A DNA stretch of 10,462 nucleotides, taken from assembly GCA_964575185.1 (NCBI GenBank), contig CAZNPW010000080.1, forward strand, positions 1 to 10,462. Direction: 5' to 3'. A program made the translations under genes and the position numbers. Of the stretch, positions 5,910-10,462 are shown piece after piece (positions within the stretch are counted from its first letter, which is position 1; each line of letters begins with the position of its first letter). The DNA is from CAZNPW01 sp964575185. GTDB taxonomy: Bacteria; Pseudomonadota; Alphaproteobacteria; Rhodobacterales; Rhodobacteraceae. The notes under the pieces were generated by a model. That model was not told where the DNA came from. It saw only the letters and a program-made list of their open reading frames with translations, and did not search any database.

Positions 5910-6587
5910 ATGGGGCGACTGCACCTGCTGACCGGCGCGCGCGCGGCGGGACCGGCGCTGGCGCTGCGGGCGCAGGTCTTCCGCGCGGGCGGGCCGGACG
6001 GGGACCGCTTCGACGCCGCCTCCACGGCGGTCGCGGTGATGGACGGCGACCGGCCCGTCGCCGCCTGCCGGCTGGGCGTGACGCACGACCCGGGGCACAG
6101 CTATGCCGGCCAGTTCCACGACCTGTCGCCGCTCGCCGCACCCGGCCTGCCGGGGGTCGAGGTCGGGCGGCTCTGCGCGCAGCCCGGCGCAGCCCCCGAC
6201 GCGCTGCGCGCGCTGTTCGCCGGGATCGCGCTGCAGGCCGCGGGGGCCGGGGTCCTGTTCGGCGTCACCTCGCTGCCCGGCGCGGATCCCGCGCGGCATG
6301 GGCCCGCGCTGGCCGCGCTGGCGCGCCACCGCAGGGGCCTGCGCGTCGTCACGCATGCGGCGGGGGCGGTGCCGCTGCCCGACACGGGTGCCCCCGACCC
6401 CGCCGCGCTGCCCCCCGTGCTGCGCGCCTATCTCGCGCTCGGGGCCGTCGTCGCGGGCGACGCGGTGCCCGACCGCGACCTCGACACGCTGCACGTCCTG
6501 ACCGTGCTGCCCACGGCCGCCATCCCGCCCGCGCGGCTGGCCGCGCTGCGCCGCCTGGCCGTTGACCTTTCCGCCGCCGCCCCCTAA
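5910..6587 (+). CDS. OlsB-like GNAT acyltransferase (possible ornithine-acyl-ACP N-acyltransferase)
   Basis: A 225-residue protein with the layout of the OlsB family, the GNAT-fold enzymes that acylate ornithine to make lyso-ornithine lipid. Matches are LRAQVFR (about residues 19-25), DRFDAASTAVAVMDGDRPVA (32-51), CRLGV (53-57), EVGRLCAQP (84-92), LFGVTSLPGADP (116-127), LPPVLRAYLALGA (167-179) and the terminal DLDTLHVLTVLP. In OlsB the FDxxCDHL motif normally follows the Arg-rich strand. Here it is FDAASTAVAV, so key polar residues are missing. Much of the protein is unusually rich in Ala, Pro, Gly and Arg. There is no adjacent OlsA/PlsC acyltransferase gene, which is needed for the second acylation. 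The family is well supported, the exact substrate is not. The ATG has AAGG abutting it and a G-run further upstream. The ABC-F gene follows after 10 bases. Confidence 0.7.
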   Translation: MGRLHLLTGARAAGPALALRAQVFRAGGPDGDRFDAASTAVAVMDGDRPVAACRLGVTHDPGHSYAGQFHDLSPLAAPGLPGVEVGRLCAQPGAAPDALRALFAGIALQAAGAGVLFGVTSLPGADPARHGPALAALARHRRGLRVVTHAAGAVPLPDTGAPDPAALPPVLRAYLALGAVVAGDAVPDRDLDTLHVLTVLPTAAIPPARLAALRRLAVDLSAAAP

Positions 6588-6590
6588 CCG
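6562..6590 (+). promoter_or_regulatory. Possible internal promoter placing the ABC-F transcript start at its ATG
   Basis: TTGACC (6562-6567) and TAACCG (6585-6590) are separated by 17 bases. The -35 box matches five of six consensus positions and the -10 box is weak. A start 7 bases downstream falls on 6597-6598, the A of the ABC-F start codon, which has no visible Shine-Dalgarno. It overlaps the end of the upstream gene. Confidence 0.27.
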
Positions 6591-6597
6591 CCGGGCC

Positions 6598-8406
6598 ATG
6601 GCCCGCACCCCCCTCCTGACGCTCGGCGACATCGCGCTGACCTTCGGCGGCGACCCGCTGTTCGCGGGCCTGTCGCTGGTCATCCAGCCCGGCGACCGGG
6701 TGGCGCTGGTCGGGCGCAACGGGTCGGGCAAGTCGACGCTGATGAAGATCATGGCCGGGCTGGTGGAGCCCGACGCGGGCGACCGCCGGACCGCCCCCGG
6801 CACCACGGTCGGCTACATGGAGCAGGACCCCGACCTGTCGGGCCACGCCACGCTCGGCGACTGGGCCGCGGCGGGCCTGCCCGAGGGCGACCGCTGGCGG
6901 CTCGACGCCGCGACCGATGGGCTGGGGTTCCGCGCCGCCACCCCGGTCGCCACCGCGAGCGGCGGGGAACGCCGCCGCGCCGCGCTCGCGCGGCTGATGG
7001 CGCAGGCCCCCGACCTGATGCTGATCGACGAGCCGACGAACCACCTCGACATCGCCGCGACCCTCTGGCTCGAGGCGACGCTGGCGCAGGCCCGCGCGGC
7101 CTTCGTCCTCATCAGCCACGACCGCGCCGTCCTGCGCCGCCTGACGACCGCGACGCTGTGGCTCGACCGCGGCCAGGTCCGCCGCCGCGAGGCGGGCTTC
7201 GCGGGGTTCGAGGACTGGCGCGAAACCGTCTGGGCCGAGGAGGACGAGGCCCGCCACAAGCTCGACCGCAAGATCAGGGCCGAGGCGAAATGGGCGGTGG
7301 AGGGCATCAGCGCCCGGCGGAAGCGCAACCAGGGCCGCGTCCGCGCTCTGGCCGCGCTGCGGGCGGAGCGGTCGGCCCAGATCCGCCGCCAGGGCACCGC
7401 GGCGCTCGCGCTCGACAGCGGCGCGACCTCGGGCCGGCAGGTGATCCGCGCCCGCAACGCATCGCTCGCCTTCGGCGCGACCGTCATCGCCCGCGACCTG
7501 ACGCTGCAGATCGACCGCGGCGACCGGGTGGCGCTGGTCGGCCCGAACGGCGTCGGCAAGACCTCGCTCCTGCGGCTTCTGACCGGCGAGGTGCCGCCCG
7601 ACGCGGGCAGCGTGACGCGCGGCACCAACCTGCAGGTCGCGACCTTCGACCAGGCCCGCGCGGGCGTGGTGCCCGACGCGACGCTGTGGGAGAATCTGAC
7701 CGGCGACCCCGCGCTGGCGGTCGGCGGGGCGGCGGATCAGGTGATGGTCCGCGGCACCCCCCGGCACGTCGTGGGCTACCTCAAGGACTTCCTCTTCGAC
7801 GAGGCGCAGGCCCGCGCGCCCGTGCGTGCGCTCTCGGGGGGCGAACGCGCGCGGCTTCTGCTGGCGCGCATCATGGCGCGGCAATCCAACCTGCTGGTCC
7901 TCGACGAACCCACGAACGACCTCGACGTGGAGACGCTCGACCTCCTCCAGGACGTGCTCGGCGACTACGACGGCACCGTGCTGCTCGTCAGCCACGACCG
8001 CGATTTCATCGACCGGGTGGCGACGACCACGCTGCTGATGGAAGGCCAGGGCCGGATCACCGCCTACGCCGGCGGCTACAGCGACATGGCCGCCCTGCGC
8101 CCCGTCGCCGCCGCGCCACCTGCCGCCCCCCTTGCGAAGCCCGCGCGCGAGGCGGCCCCGAAGGTGCGCCCGCCTGCCACCGGCCTGACCTTCACCGAAC
8201 GCGCCCGCCTCGACGCGCTGCCGGCCGAGATCGACCGCCTCGCGGCCGAGATCGGCAGGCTGTCCGACCTGCTCGCCAGCCCCGGCCTCTACGCGGCCGA
8301 GCCGGTCAAGGCGCGCAAGGCGGCCGAGATGCTCGCCGACCGCGAGGCCCGCCTGCGGGCCGCCGAGGCCGAGTGGCTGGCCCTGGCCGAGCGCGACACG
8401 GCCTGA
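6598..8406 (+). CDS. ABC-F family ATPase, Uup-type
   Basis: A 602-residue soluble protein with two ATP-binding cassettes and no membrane segments, as in ABC-F translation factors. Cassette 1 has Walker A GRNGSGKST (39-47), signature ASGGERRRA (120-128), Walker B LMLIDEPTNHLD (to residue 151) and H-loop LISHDR. Cassette 2 has Walker A GPNGVGKTS (315-323), signature LSGGERARLL (412-421), Walker B LVLDEPTNDLD and LLVSHDRDFID. Between them a charged linker (about 215-275, EEDEARHKLDRKI, ARRKRNQGRVRAL) reaches to the ribosomal tRNA sites in known members. A Pro/Ala spacer and C-terminal coiled coil (about 530-602) are typical of Uup. The role is probably ribosome- or DNA-associated housekeeping rather than drug resistance, because no resistance-type extended linker is seen. 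A TTG at 6562 could extend the frame but precedes the family start. The Shine-Dalgarno is absent. Confidence 0.95.
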   Translation: MARTPLLTLGDIALTFGGDPLFAGLSLVIQPGDRVALVGRNGSGKSTLMKIMAGLVEPDAGDRRTAPGTTVGYMEQDPDLSGHATLGDWAAAGLPEGDRWRLDAATDGLGFRAATPVATASGGERRRAALARLMAQAPDLMLIDEPTNHLDIAATLWLEATLAQARAAFVLISHDRAVLRRLTTATLWLDRGQVRRREAGFAGFEDWRETVWAEEDEARHKLDRKIRAEAKWAVEGISARRKRNQGRVRALAALRAERSAQIRRQGTAALALDSGATSGRQVIRARNASLAFGATVIARDLTLQIDRGDRVALVGPNGVGKTSLLRLLTGEVPPDAGSVTRGTNLQVATFDQARAGVVPDATLWENLTGDPALAVGGAADQVMVRGTPRHVVGYLKDFLFDEAQARAPVRALSGGERARLLLARIMARQSNLLVLDEPTNDLDVETLDLLQDVLGDYDGTVLLVSHDRDFIDRVATTTLLMEGQGRITAYAGGYSDMAALRPVAAAPPAAPLAKPAREAAPKVRPPATGLTFTERARLDALPAEIDRLAAEIGRLSDLLASPGLYAAEPVKARKAAEMLADREARLRAAEAEWLALAERDTA

Positions 8407-8407
8407 C

Positions 8408-8436
8408 TTCCCCCCCGCGGCCGCCGCTGCTAGAAG
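8408..8436 (+). promoter_or_regulatory. Candidate promoter for the enoyl-CoA hydratase gene
   Basis: TTCCCC (8408-8413) and TAGAAG (8431-8436) are separated by exactly 17 bases, directly after the ABC-F stop. The -10 box is plausible (TA-first, A-rich) in DNA that is otherwise almost free of A and T, while the -35 box is weak. Transcription would start near 8443, leaving a leader of about 26 bases with GAAAGG 8 bases before the ATG. Confidence 0.35.
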
Positions 8437-8468
8437 CCCGCCCGTGGAACCCCCGAAAGGCACCGCAG

Positions 8469-9245
8469 ATGGCCTATGAGACCCTGATCGTCGAGATCGA
8501 GGATTACGTGGCCCTGATCCGCCTGGACCGCCCCGACGCGATGAACGCGCTGAACGCCACGCTGATGCGCGAGCTGGTCGAGGCGATGCAGGCGGCCGAC
8601 CGCAACGAACGGGTGCGGGCGATCGTGCTGACCGGATCGGACAAGGCCTTCGCCGCCGGGGCCGATGTGCGCGAGATGGCCGAAATGACCTTCGTCGACG
8701 TCTTCGCGGCCGACCTCCACGCCGACGCGCCCGAGGCGCTGGGGCGCATCCGCAAGCCCGTAGTCGCCGCCGTCGCGGGCTACGCGCTCGGCGGCGGCTG
8801 CGAGCTCGCGCTGATGTGCGACATCGTCGTCGCCGCCGACACCGCCAGGTTCGGCCAGCCCGAGATCAACCTCGGCATCGTCGCGGGCATGGGCGGCACG
8901 CAGCGCATGGCGCGCGCCATCGGCAAGGCCAAGACGATGGACCTGCACCTGACGGGCCGCTTCATGGACGCGGCCGAGGCGGAACGCGCGGGCCTCGTCG
9001 CCCGCGTCGTGCCCGCCAAGGACCTGATGGCCGAAGCGATGAAGGTCGCGGCGAAGATCGCCGAGAAGCCCGCGCTGACGGTGATGGCGGTCAAGGAATG
9101 CGTCAACCGCAGCCAGGAGGGCGGCTTGCGCGAGGGCCTCGTGTTCGAGCGCCGGATGTTCCACGCGATGTTCGCGACCGAGGACCGGAAGGAGGGCATG
9201 GCGGCCTTCCTGGAAAAGCGCGAACCCCAGTTCCGCGACAAATGA
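8469..9245 (+). CDS. Enoyl-CoA hydratase (crotonase family)
   Basis: A 258-residue crotonase-superfamily protein that adds water across trans-2-enoyl-CoA in fatty-acid beta-oxidation. The oxyanion-hole segments are KAFAAGADVREM (59-70) and YALGGGCELALMCD (105-118). The two acids of classical hydratases are both present, Glu112 in GGGCELA and Glu132 in FGQPEINLGI. GMGGTQRMARAIG follows, where most members read GAGGTQRL. The C-terminal helix has FLEKREPQF, the usual end of hydratases (FxEKRxPxF). Length and residues favour true enoyl-CoA hydratase over other crotonases. The start is supported by GAAAGG 8 bases upstream. The nearby order ECH-rpsT-dnaA is familiar from Rhodobacterales, but no other beta-oxidation gene is in the window, so the substrate chain length is unknown. 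Confidence 0.95.
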   Translation: MAYETLIVEIEDYVALIRLDRPDAMNALNATLMRELVEAMQAADRNERVRAIVLTGSDKAFAAGADVREMAEMTFVDVFAADLHADAPEALGRIRKPVVAAVAGYALGGGCELALMCDIVVAADTARFGQPEINLGIVAGMGGTQRMARAIGKAKTMDLHLTGRFMDAAEAERAGLVARVVPAKDLMAEAMKVAAKIAEKPALTVMAVKECVNRSQEGGLREGLVFERRMFHAMFATEDRKEGMAAFLEKREPQFRDK

Positions 9246-9253
9246 CCCACCGT

Positions 9254-9282
9254 TGACAATACCCCGGGTAGCCCATATAGGC
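9254..9282 (+). promoter_or_regulatory. Sigma70-type promoter of rpsT
   Basis: A perfect TTGACA (9254-9259) is separated by 17 bases from TATAGG (9277-9282), and the gap contains CCCGGG. This is the best promoter in the window. Transcription would begin near 9289, giving a 40-base leader for rpsT. The leader holds a GANTC site (9307-9311). Confidence 0.72.
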
Positions 9283-9328
9283 GCGGCTCCGGCGAAAAGC
9301 CCCCAAGAATCCAGCCTCGGAAGCAGTC

Positions 9329-9598
9329 ATGGCGAATACCGCTCAGTCCAAGAAACGCGCCCGCCAGTCGGTGGCCCGCCAGGTCGTGAACAAGGCCCGC
9401 CGGTCGCGCATCCGCACCTTCCTGCGCAAGGTCGAAGAGGCGATCGCCGGCGGCGACGCGGCGGTCGCCGCGGCGGCGCTGCAGGCCGCGCAGCCCGAAC
9501 TGATGCGGGGCGTGTCGAAGGGCGTGCTGCACAAGAACACCGTCGCGCGCAAGATGTCGCGCCTGTCGCATCGGGTGAAGGCACTGGCCCCGGCCTGA
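9329..9598 (+). CDS. rpsT: 30S ribosomal protein S20
   Basis: An 89-residue, Lys/Arg-rich helical protein that binds 16S rRNA early in 30S assembly. It begins MANTAQSKKRARQSVARQ (family: MANtxSAkKRirqnerRr), continues NKARRSRIRTFLRKVEEAI and ends with GVLHKNTVARKMSRLSHRVK, where the HKNxAARxKSRL motif is diagnostic. Length matches alphaproteobacterial S20. The start codon is preceded by GGAAG at a 5-base spacing. The gene has its own strong promoter and its own intrinsic terminator, so it is a monocistronic unit. It lies just upstream of dnaA, an arrangement conserved across many alphaproteobacteria. Confidence 0.97.
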   Translation: MANTAQSKKRARQSVARQVVNKARRSRIRTFLRKVEEAIAGGDAAVAAAALQAAQPELMRGVSKGVLHKNTVARKMSRLSHRVKALAPA

Positions 9599-9614
9599 CC
9601 GCAGCAGCGCCGGC

Positions 9615-9619
9615 GATTC
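9615..9619. promoter_or_regulatory. GANTC (CcrM-type) methylation site 1 of 3 between rpsT and dnaA
   Basis: The bases are GATTC. GANTC is the recognition sequence of the cell-cycle methyltransferase CcrM in alphaproteobacteria. It lies between the rpsT stop and its terminator. The other two are at 9818-9822 and 9897-9901, and a fourth is in the rpsT leader at 9307-9311. Confidence 0.55.
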
Positions 9620-9630
9620 GTTTTCGGCAG

Positions 9631-9653
9631 GCGCACCCCGGGATGCGCTTTTT
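9631..9653 (+). terminator. Intrinsic terminator of rpsT
   Basis: GCGCA (9631-9635) pairs with TGCGC (9644-9648) over an 8-base loop CCCCGGGA, followed directly by TTTTT (9649-9653). This is the only classical stem plus T-tract in the window. It begins 33 bases after the rpsT stop and separates rpsT from the dnaA promoter region. Confidence 0.82.
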
Positions 9654-9710
9654 CGTTTATAATCAGGTATTTGCGCCATATTTTTCAGATTGCGCATGAA
9701 GTTTCGCGTT
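9651..9710. other. AT-rich island upstream of dnaA
   Basis: By direct count 38 of these 60 bases are A or T, in a window that is otherwise strongly GC-rich. It contains a perfect TATAAT (9658-9663), but no matching -35 box is seen 16 to 18 bases upstream. It also carries the IHF-like site and two direct copies of TTGCGC (9671-9676 and 9690-9695). Such islands often mark protein-bent or easily melted DNA near dnaA. Confidence 0.6.
9661..9673 (+). promoter_or_regulatory. Near-consensus IHF-binding site
   Basis: AATCAGGTATTTG matches the IHF consensus WATCAANNNNTTR at eight of nine specified positions (only the sixth base, G for A, differs). AT-rich DNA flanks it, as in strong IHF sites. It lies about 490 bases before the dnaA start, and the ihfA gene is in this window. 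Binding is inferred. Confidence 0.45.
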
Positions 9711-9797
9711 CCGCGTGTGGCGGCTGTGCGTCCATCCGCGCAAAACCCGTCAGGTCAGATTTACAACATCCGGCCGCTTTGTGCCGATCCTGTGGCA

Positions 9798-9815
9798 GGC
9801 CTGCACGGGCAGGCC
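9798..9815. repeat. Perfect 7-bp inverted repeat upstream of the dnaA promoter
   Basis: GGCCTGC (9798-9804), ACGG, GCAGGCC (9809-9815). No T-tract follows. It lies upstream of the predicted dnaA start of transcription, so it would act as DNA (operator, cruciform) rather than as part of the dnaA leader. A weaker 5-bp dyad, CCGGG (9814-9818) with CCCGG, follows at once and covers GANTC 9818-9822. Confidence 0.4.
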
Positions 9816-9855
9816 GGGATTCGGCCCCGGCCCCGCTGTCAAGCGAGTTGTTCGA

Positions 9856-9885
9856 TTGCCACCCTCGCGGCGGGCTTGGTAACTT
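9856..9885 (+). promoter_or_regulatory. dnaA: Candidate dnaA promoter flanked by GANTC sites
   Basis: TTGCCA (9856-9861), five of six matches to TTGACA, is followed after 18 bases by TAACTT (9880-9885), three of six matches. Transcription would start near 9892. GANTC 9897-9901 then falls about five bases downstream of the start, and GANTC 9818-9822 about 70 bases upstream. The dnaA leader would be roughly 265 bases. This suggests methylation-sensitive expression as described for dnaA in Caulobacter; here it is inference. Confidence 0.38.
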
Positions 9886-10004
9886 CGCCCCAAGACGATT
9901 CACTTCGGCACGGGGGACGTGGCGGGGTCGATCGGCAGAAACCGCGCGCCAGGCTGCCAGCCGCGACGACACCGCTGTTTTTGCTGCTTGATCTGTCAGG
10001 CGTG

Positions 10005-10020
10005 CGGGGGCTGCCCCCCG
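10005..10020 (+). ncRNA. GC-rich hairpin in the predicted dnaA leader
   Basis: CGGGGG (10005-10010), loop CTGC, CCCCCG (10015-10020): a perfect 6-bp all-GC stem, extendable by two G-T wobble pairs. It is not followed by T residues, so it is a poor terminator. In the predicted dnaA leader it could slow polymerase or ribosomes, or stabilise the 5' end. Confidence 0.35.
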
Positions 10021-10155
10021 TGCGACCGGCGTTCTTTGCCTTGCAGTCCGGCCGCTCGCGGTCCGGCAGCGGGGTCCGTCCGATTGCGTCGCCGCATGGT
10101 TTTGAGATCGCCGCCGCTCCTCGGGGTCGCGGCACCGATGGGGGCGCTGCGCGCG

Positions 10156-10462
10156 ATGACGGACGACGCATGGGCACAGGTCAGGCGTGAGCTTCTGAAG
10201 CGGATCGGGCGCAACAACTTCCAGATCTGGATCGAACCCCTGGGCCAGCCCGACATCGCGGGCGGCGTCGCGGCCTTCGGCGTCACCACCGCCTTCGTCG
10301 CCGACTGGGTGGGCCGGCATTTCGGCGACCACATCCTGGGGCTGCTGGTCGGCGCGGGCCAGCCCGTCGACCGGGTGGAGTTCCACGTCGCCCGCGAAGC
10401 CGCCGTGGGCCGCGCCGAACCGATGCCCGCCGCCCCGGCCCCGCGCCCGGCCCCGCCGCGCC
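10156..10462 (+). CDS. dnaA: Chromosomal replication initiator DnaA (5' part only)
   Basis: The frame is open from the ATG at 10156 to the window end, giving 102 residues. The N-terminus MTDDAWAQVRRELLKRIGRN, then NNFQIWIEPLGQPDI, matches DnaA domain I (family: WxxvxxxLxxxvgxxnfxxWIxPl). GGVAAFGVTTAFVADWVGRH and a helix through FGDHILGLL follow, and the frame then enters a Pro/Ala-rich stretch (from about residue 90), which is the flexible domain II. The AAA+ and DNA-binding domains lie beyond the window. I chose 10156 because homologues start just before the Trp-containing helix. In-frame ATGs at 10138 and 10096 also exist, and none has a good Shine-Dalgarno. The position after rpsT is conserved in relatives. 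Confidence 0.93.
   Translation, partial: MTDDAWAQVRRELLKRIGRNNFQIWIEPLGQPDIAGGVAAFGVTTAFVADWVGRHFGDHILGLLVGAGQPVDRVEFHVAREAAVGRAEPMPAAPAPRPAPPR

Larger units (their letters stand above)
9599..10155. other. Gene-free region between rpsT and dnaA
   Basis: About 560 bases without a convincing gene. It holds in order: the rpsT terminator, a 60-base AT-rich island with an IHF-like site, two inverted repeats, three GANTC sites, a sigma70-like promoter, and a GC-rich hairpin before dnaA. Open frames crossing it (for example 9690-10190 on plus and 9685-10386 on minus) have no family resemblance and overlap dnaA out of frame. I found no sequence matching a standard DnaA box (TTATCCACA-like, either strand), so an origin here is not supported by that criterion. 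Confidence 0.8.

Noticed and set aside
6349..8463. 704-codon minus-strand frame antisense to the ABC-F gene
   Set aside because: The plus-strand frame has two complete ATP-binding cassettes. The antisense product is Arg/Gly/Ala-rich low-complexity sequence without motifs.
7158..8468. N-terminal extension of the enoyl-CoA hydratase frame back through the ABC-F gene
   Set aside because: The extension is out-of-frame ABC-F coding sequence. The conserved hydratase start, with GAAAGG 8 bases upstream, is at 8469.
9658..9663. Perfect TATAAT as a -10 box for dnaA
   Set aside because: No -35-like sequence lies 16 to 18 bases upstream; that space is the rpsT terminator stem. The match is probably a by-product of the AT-rich island, though it cannot be excluded.
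9599..10155. Chromosomal origin next to dnaA
   Set aside because: I found no TTATCCACA-like DnaA box on either strand. The AT-rich island and IHF-like site alone do not establish an origin, and in several alphaproteobacteria oriC is not beside dnaA.
9690..10190. Plus-strand frame of 166 codons between rpsT and dnaA
   Set aside because: It starts at TTG with no Shine-Dalgarno, has no recognisable motif and overlaps the dnaA start out of frame.
9685..10386. Minus-strand frame of 233 codons overlapping dnaA
   Set aside because: It lies antisense to the clear DnaA domain I and resembles no family.
1..10462. Mobile element, defence island, CRISPR array or biosynthetic cluster
   Set aside because: There is no transposase, integrase, repeat-spacer array, att-like direct repeat or defence-domain protein. 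Nearly all genes are conserved housekeeping genes with uniform composition.

Overview
The window reads as an ordinary, very GC-rich chromosomal segment of an alphaproteobacterium, most likely of the Rhodobacteraceae/Rhodobacterales. The grounds are the high GC by eye, the block yceD-rpmF-plsX-fabH with ihfA and a MerR gene downstream, a BamE gene divergent from yceD, and the order enoyl-CoA hydratase-rpsT-dnaA. It shows no transposase, integrase, phage, CRISPR, toxin-antitoxin or tRNA signal. Because GC is so high, long spurious open frames lie antisense to nearly every real gene.

Layout. Positions 1-688 (minus): ihfA and a MerR-like regulator cut by the window edge, overlapping by ATGA. Positions 689-842: regulatory gap. 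Positions 843-1919 (plus): a two-gene unit, a RidA-fold protein lacking the family's catalytic arginine and a YafY-type HTH-WYL regulator. It sits with opposite polarity between fabH and ihfA. Positions 1923-4860 (minus): yceD (DUF177), rpmF (L32), plsX and fabH, a ribosome-plus-lipid-initiation unit. Positions 4991-5440 (plus): lipoprotein BamE. Positions 5451-5852 (minus): MsrB, convergent with bamE across a hairpin that holds both stop codons. Positions 5910-8406 (plus): a solitary OlsB-like acyltransferase followed by a Uup-type ABC-F ATPase. Positions 8469-9245 (plus): enoyl-CoA hydratase. Positions 9329-9598 (plus): rpsT (S20) with a clear promoter and terminator. Positions 9599-10155: a long gene-free leader region. 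Positions 10156 to the end (plus): the 5' part of dnaA.

Functional links. PlsX and FabH feed phospholipid and fatty-acid initiation. L32, S20 and the YceD protein belong to ribosome production, and BamE to outer-membrane assembly. The OlsB-like protein may make or modify an aminolipid. IHF-alpha and DnaA are chromosome-level regulators.

I see no obviously new defence or mobile system. The best signals are regulatory: (i) the region between rpsT and dnaA combines an AT-rich island, a near-consensus IHF site, a sigma70-like promoter, and four of only eight GANTC sites in the whole window; (ii) the rpmF leader has two mutually exclusive helices, one covering its Shine-Dalgarno; (iii) an inverted ridA-WYL cassette interrupts a conserved block. 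All three are proposals from sequence reading, not demonstrated facts.
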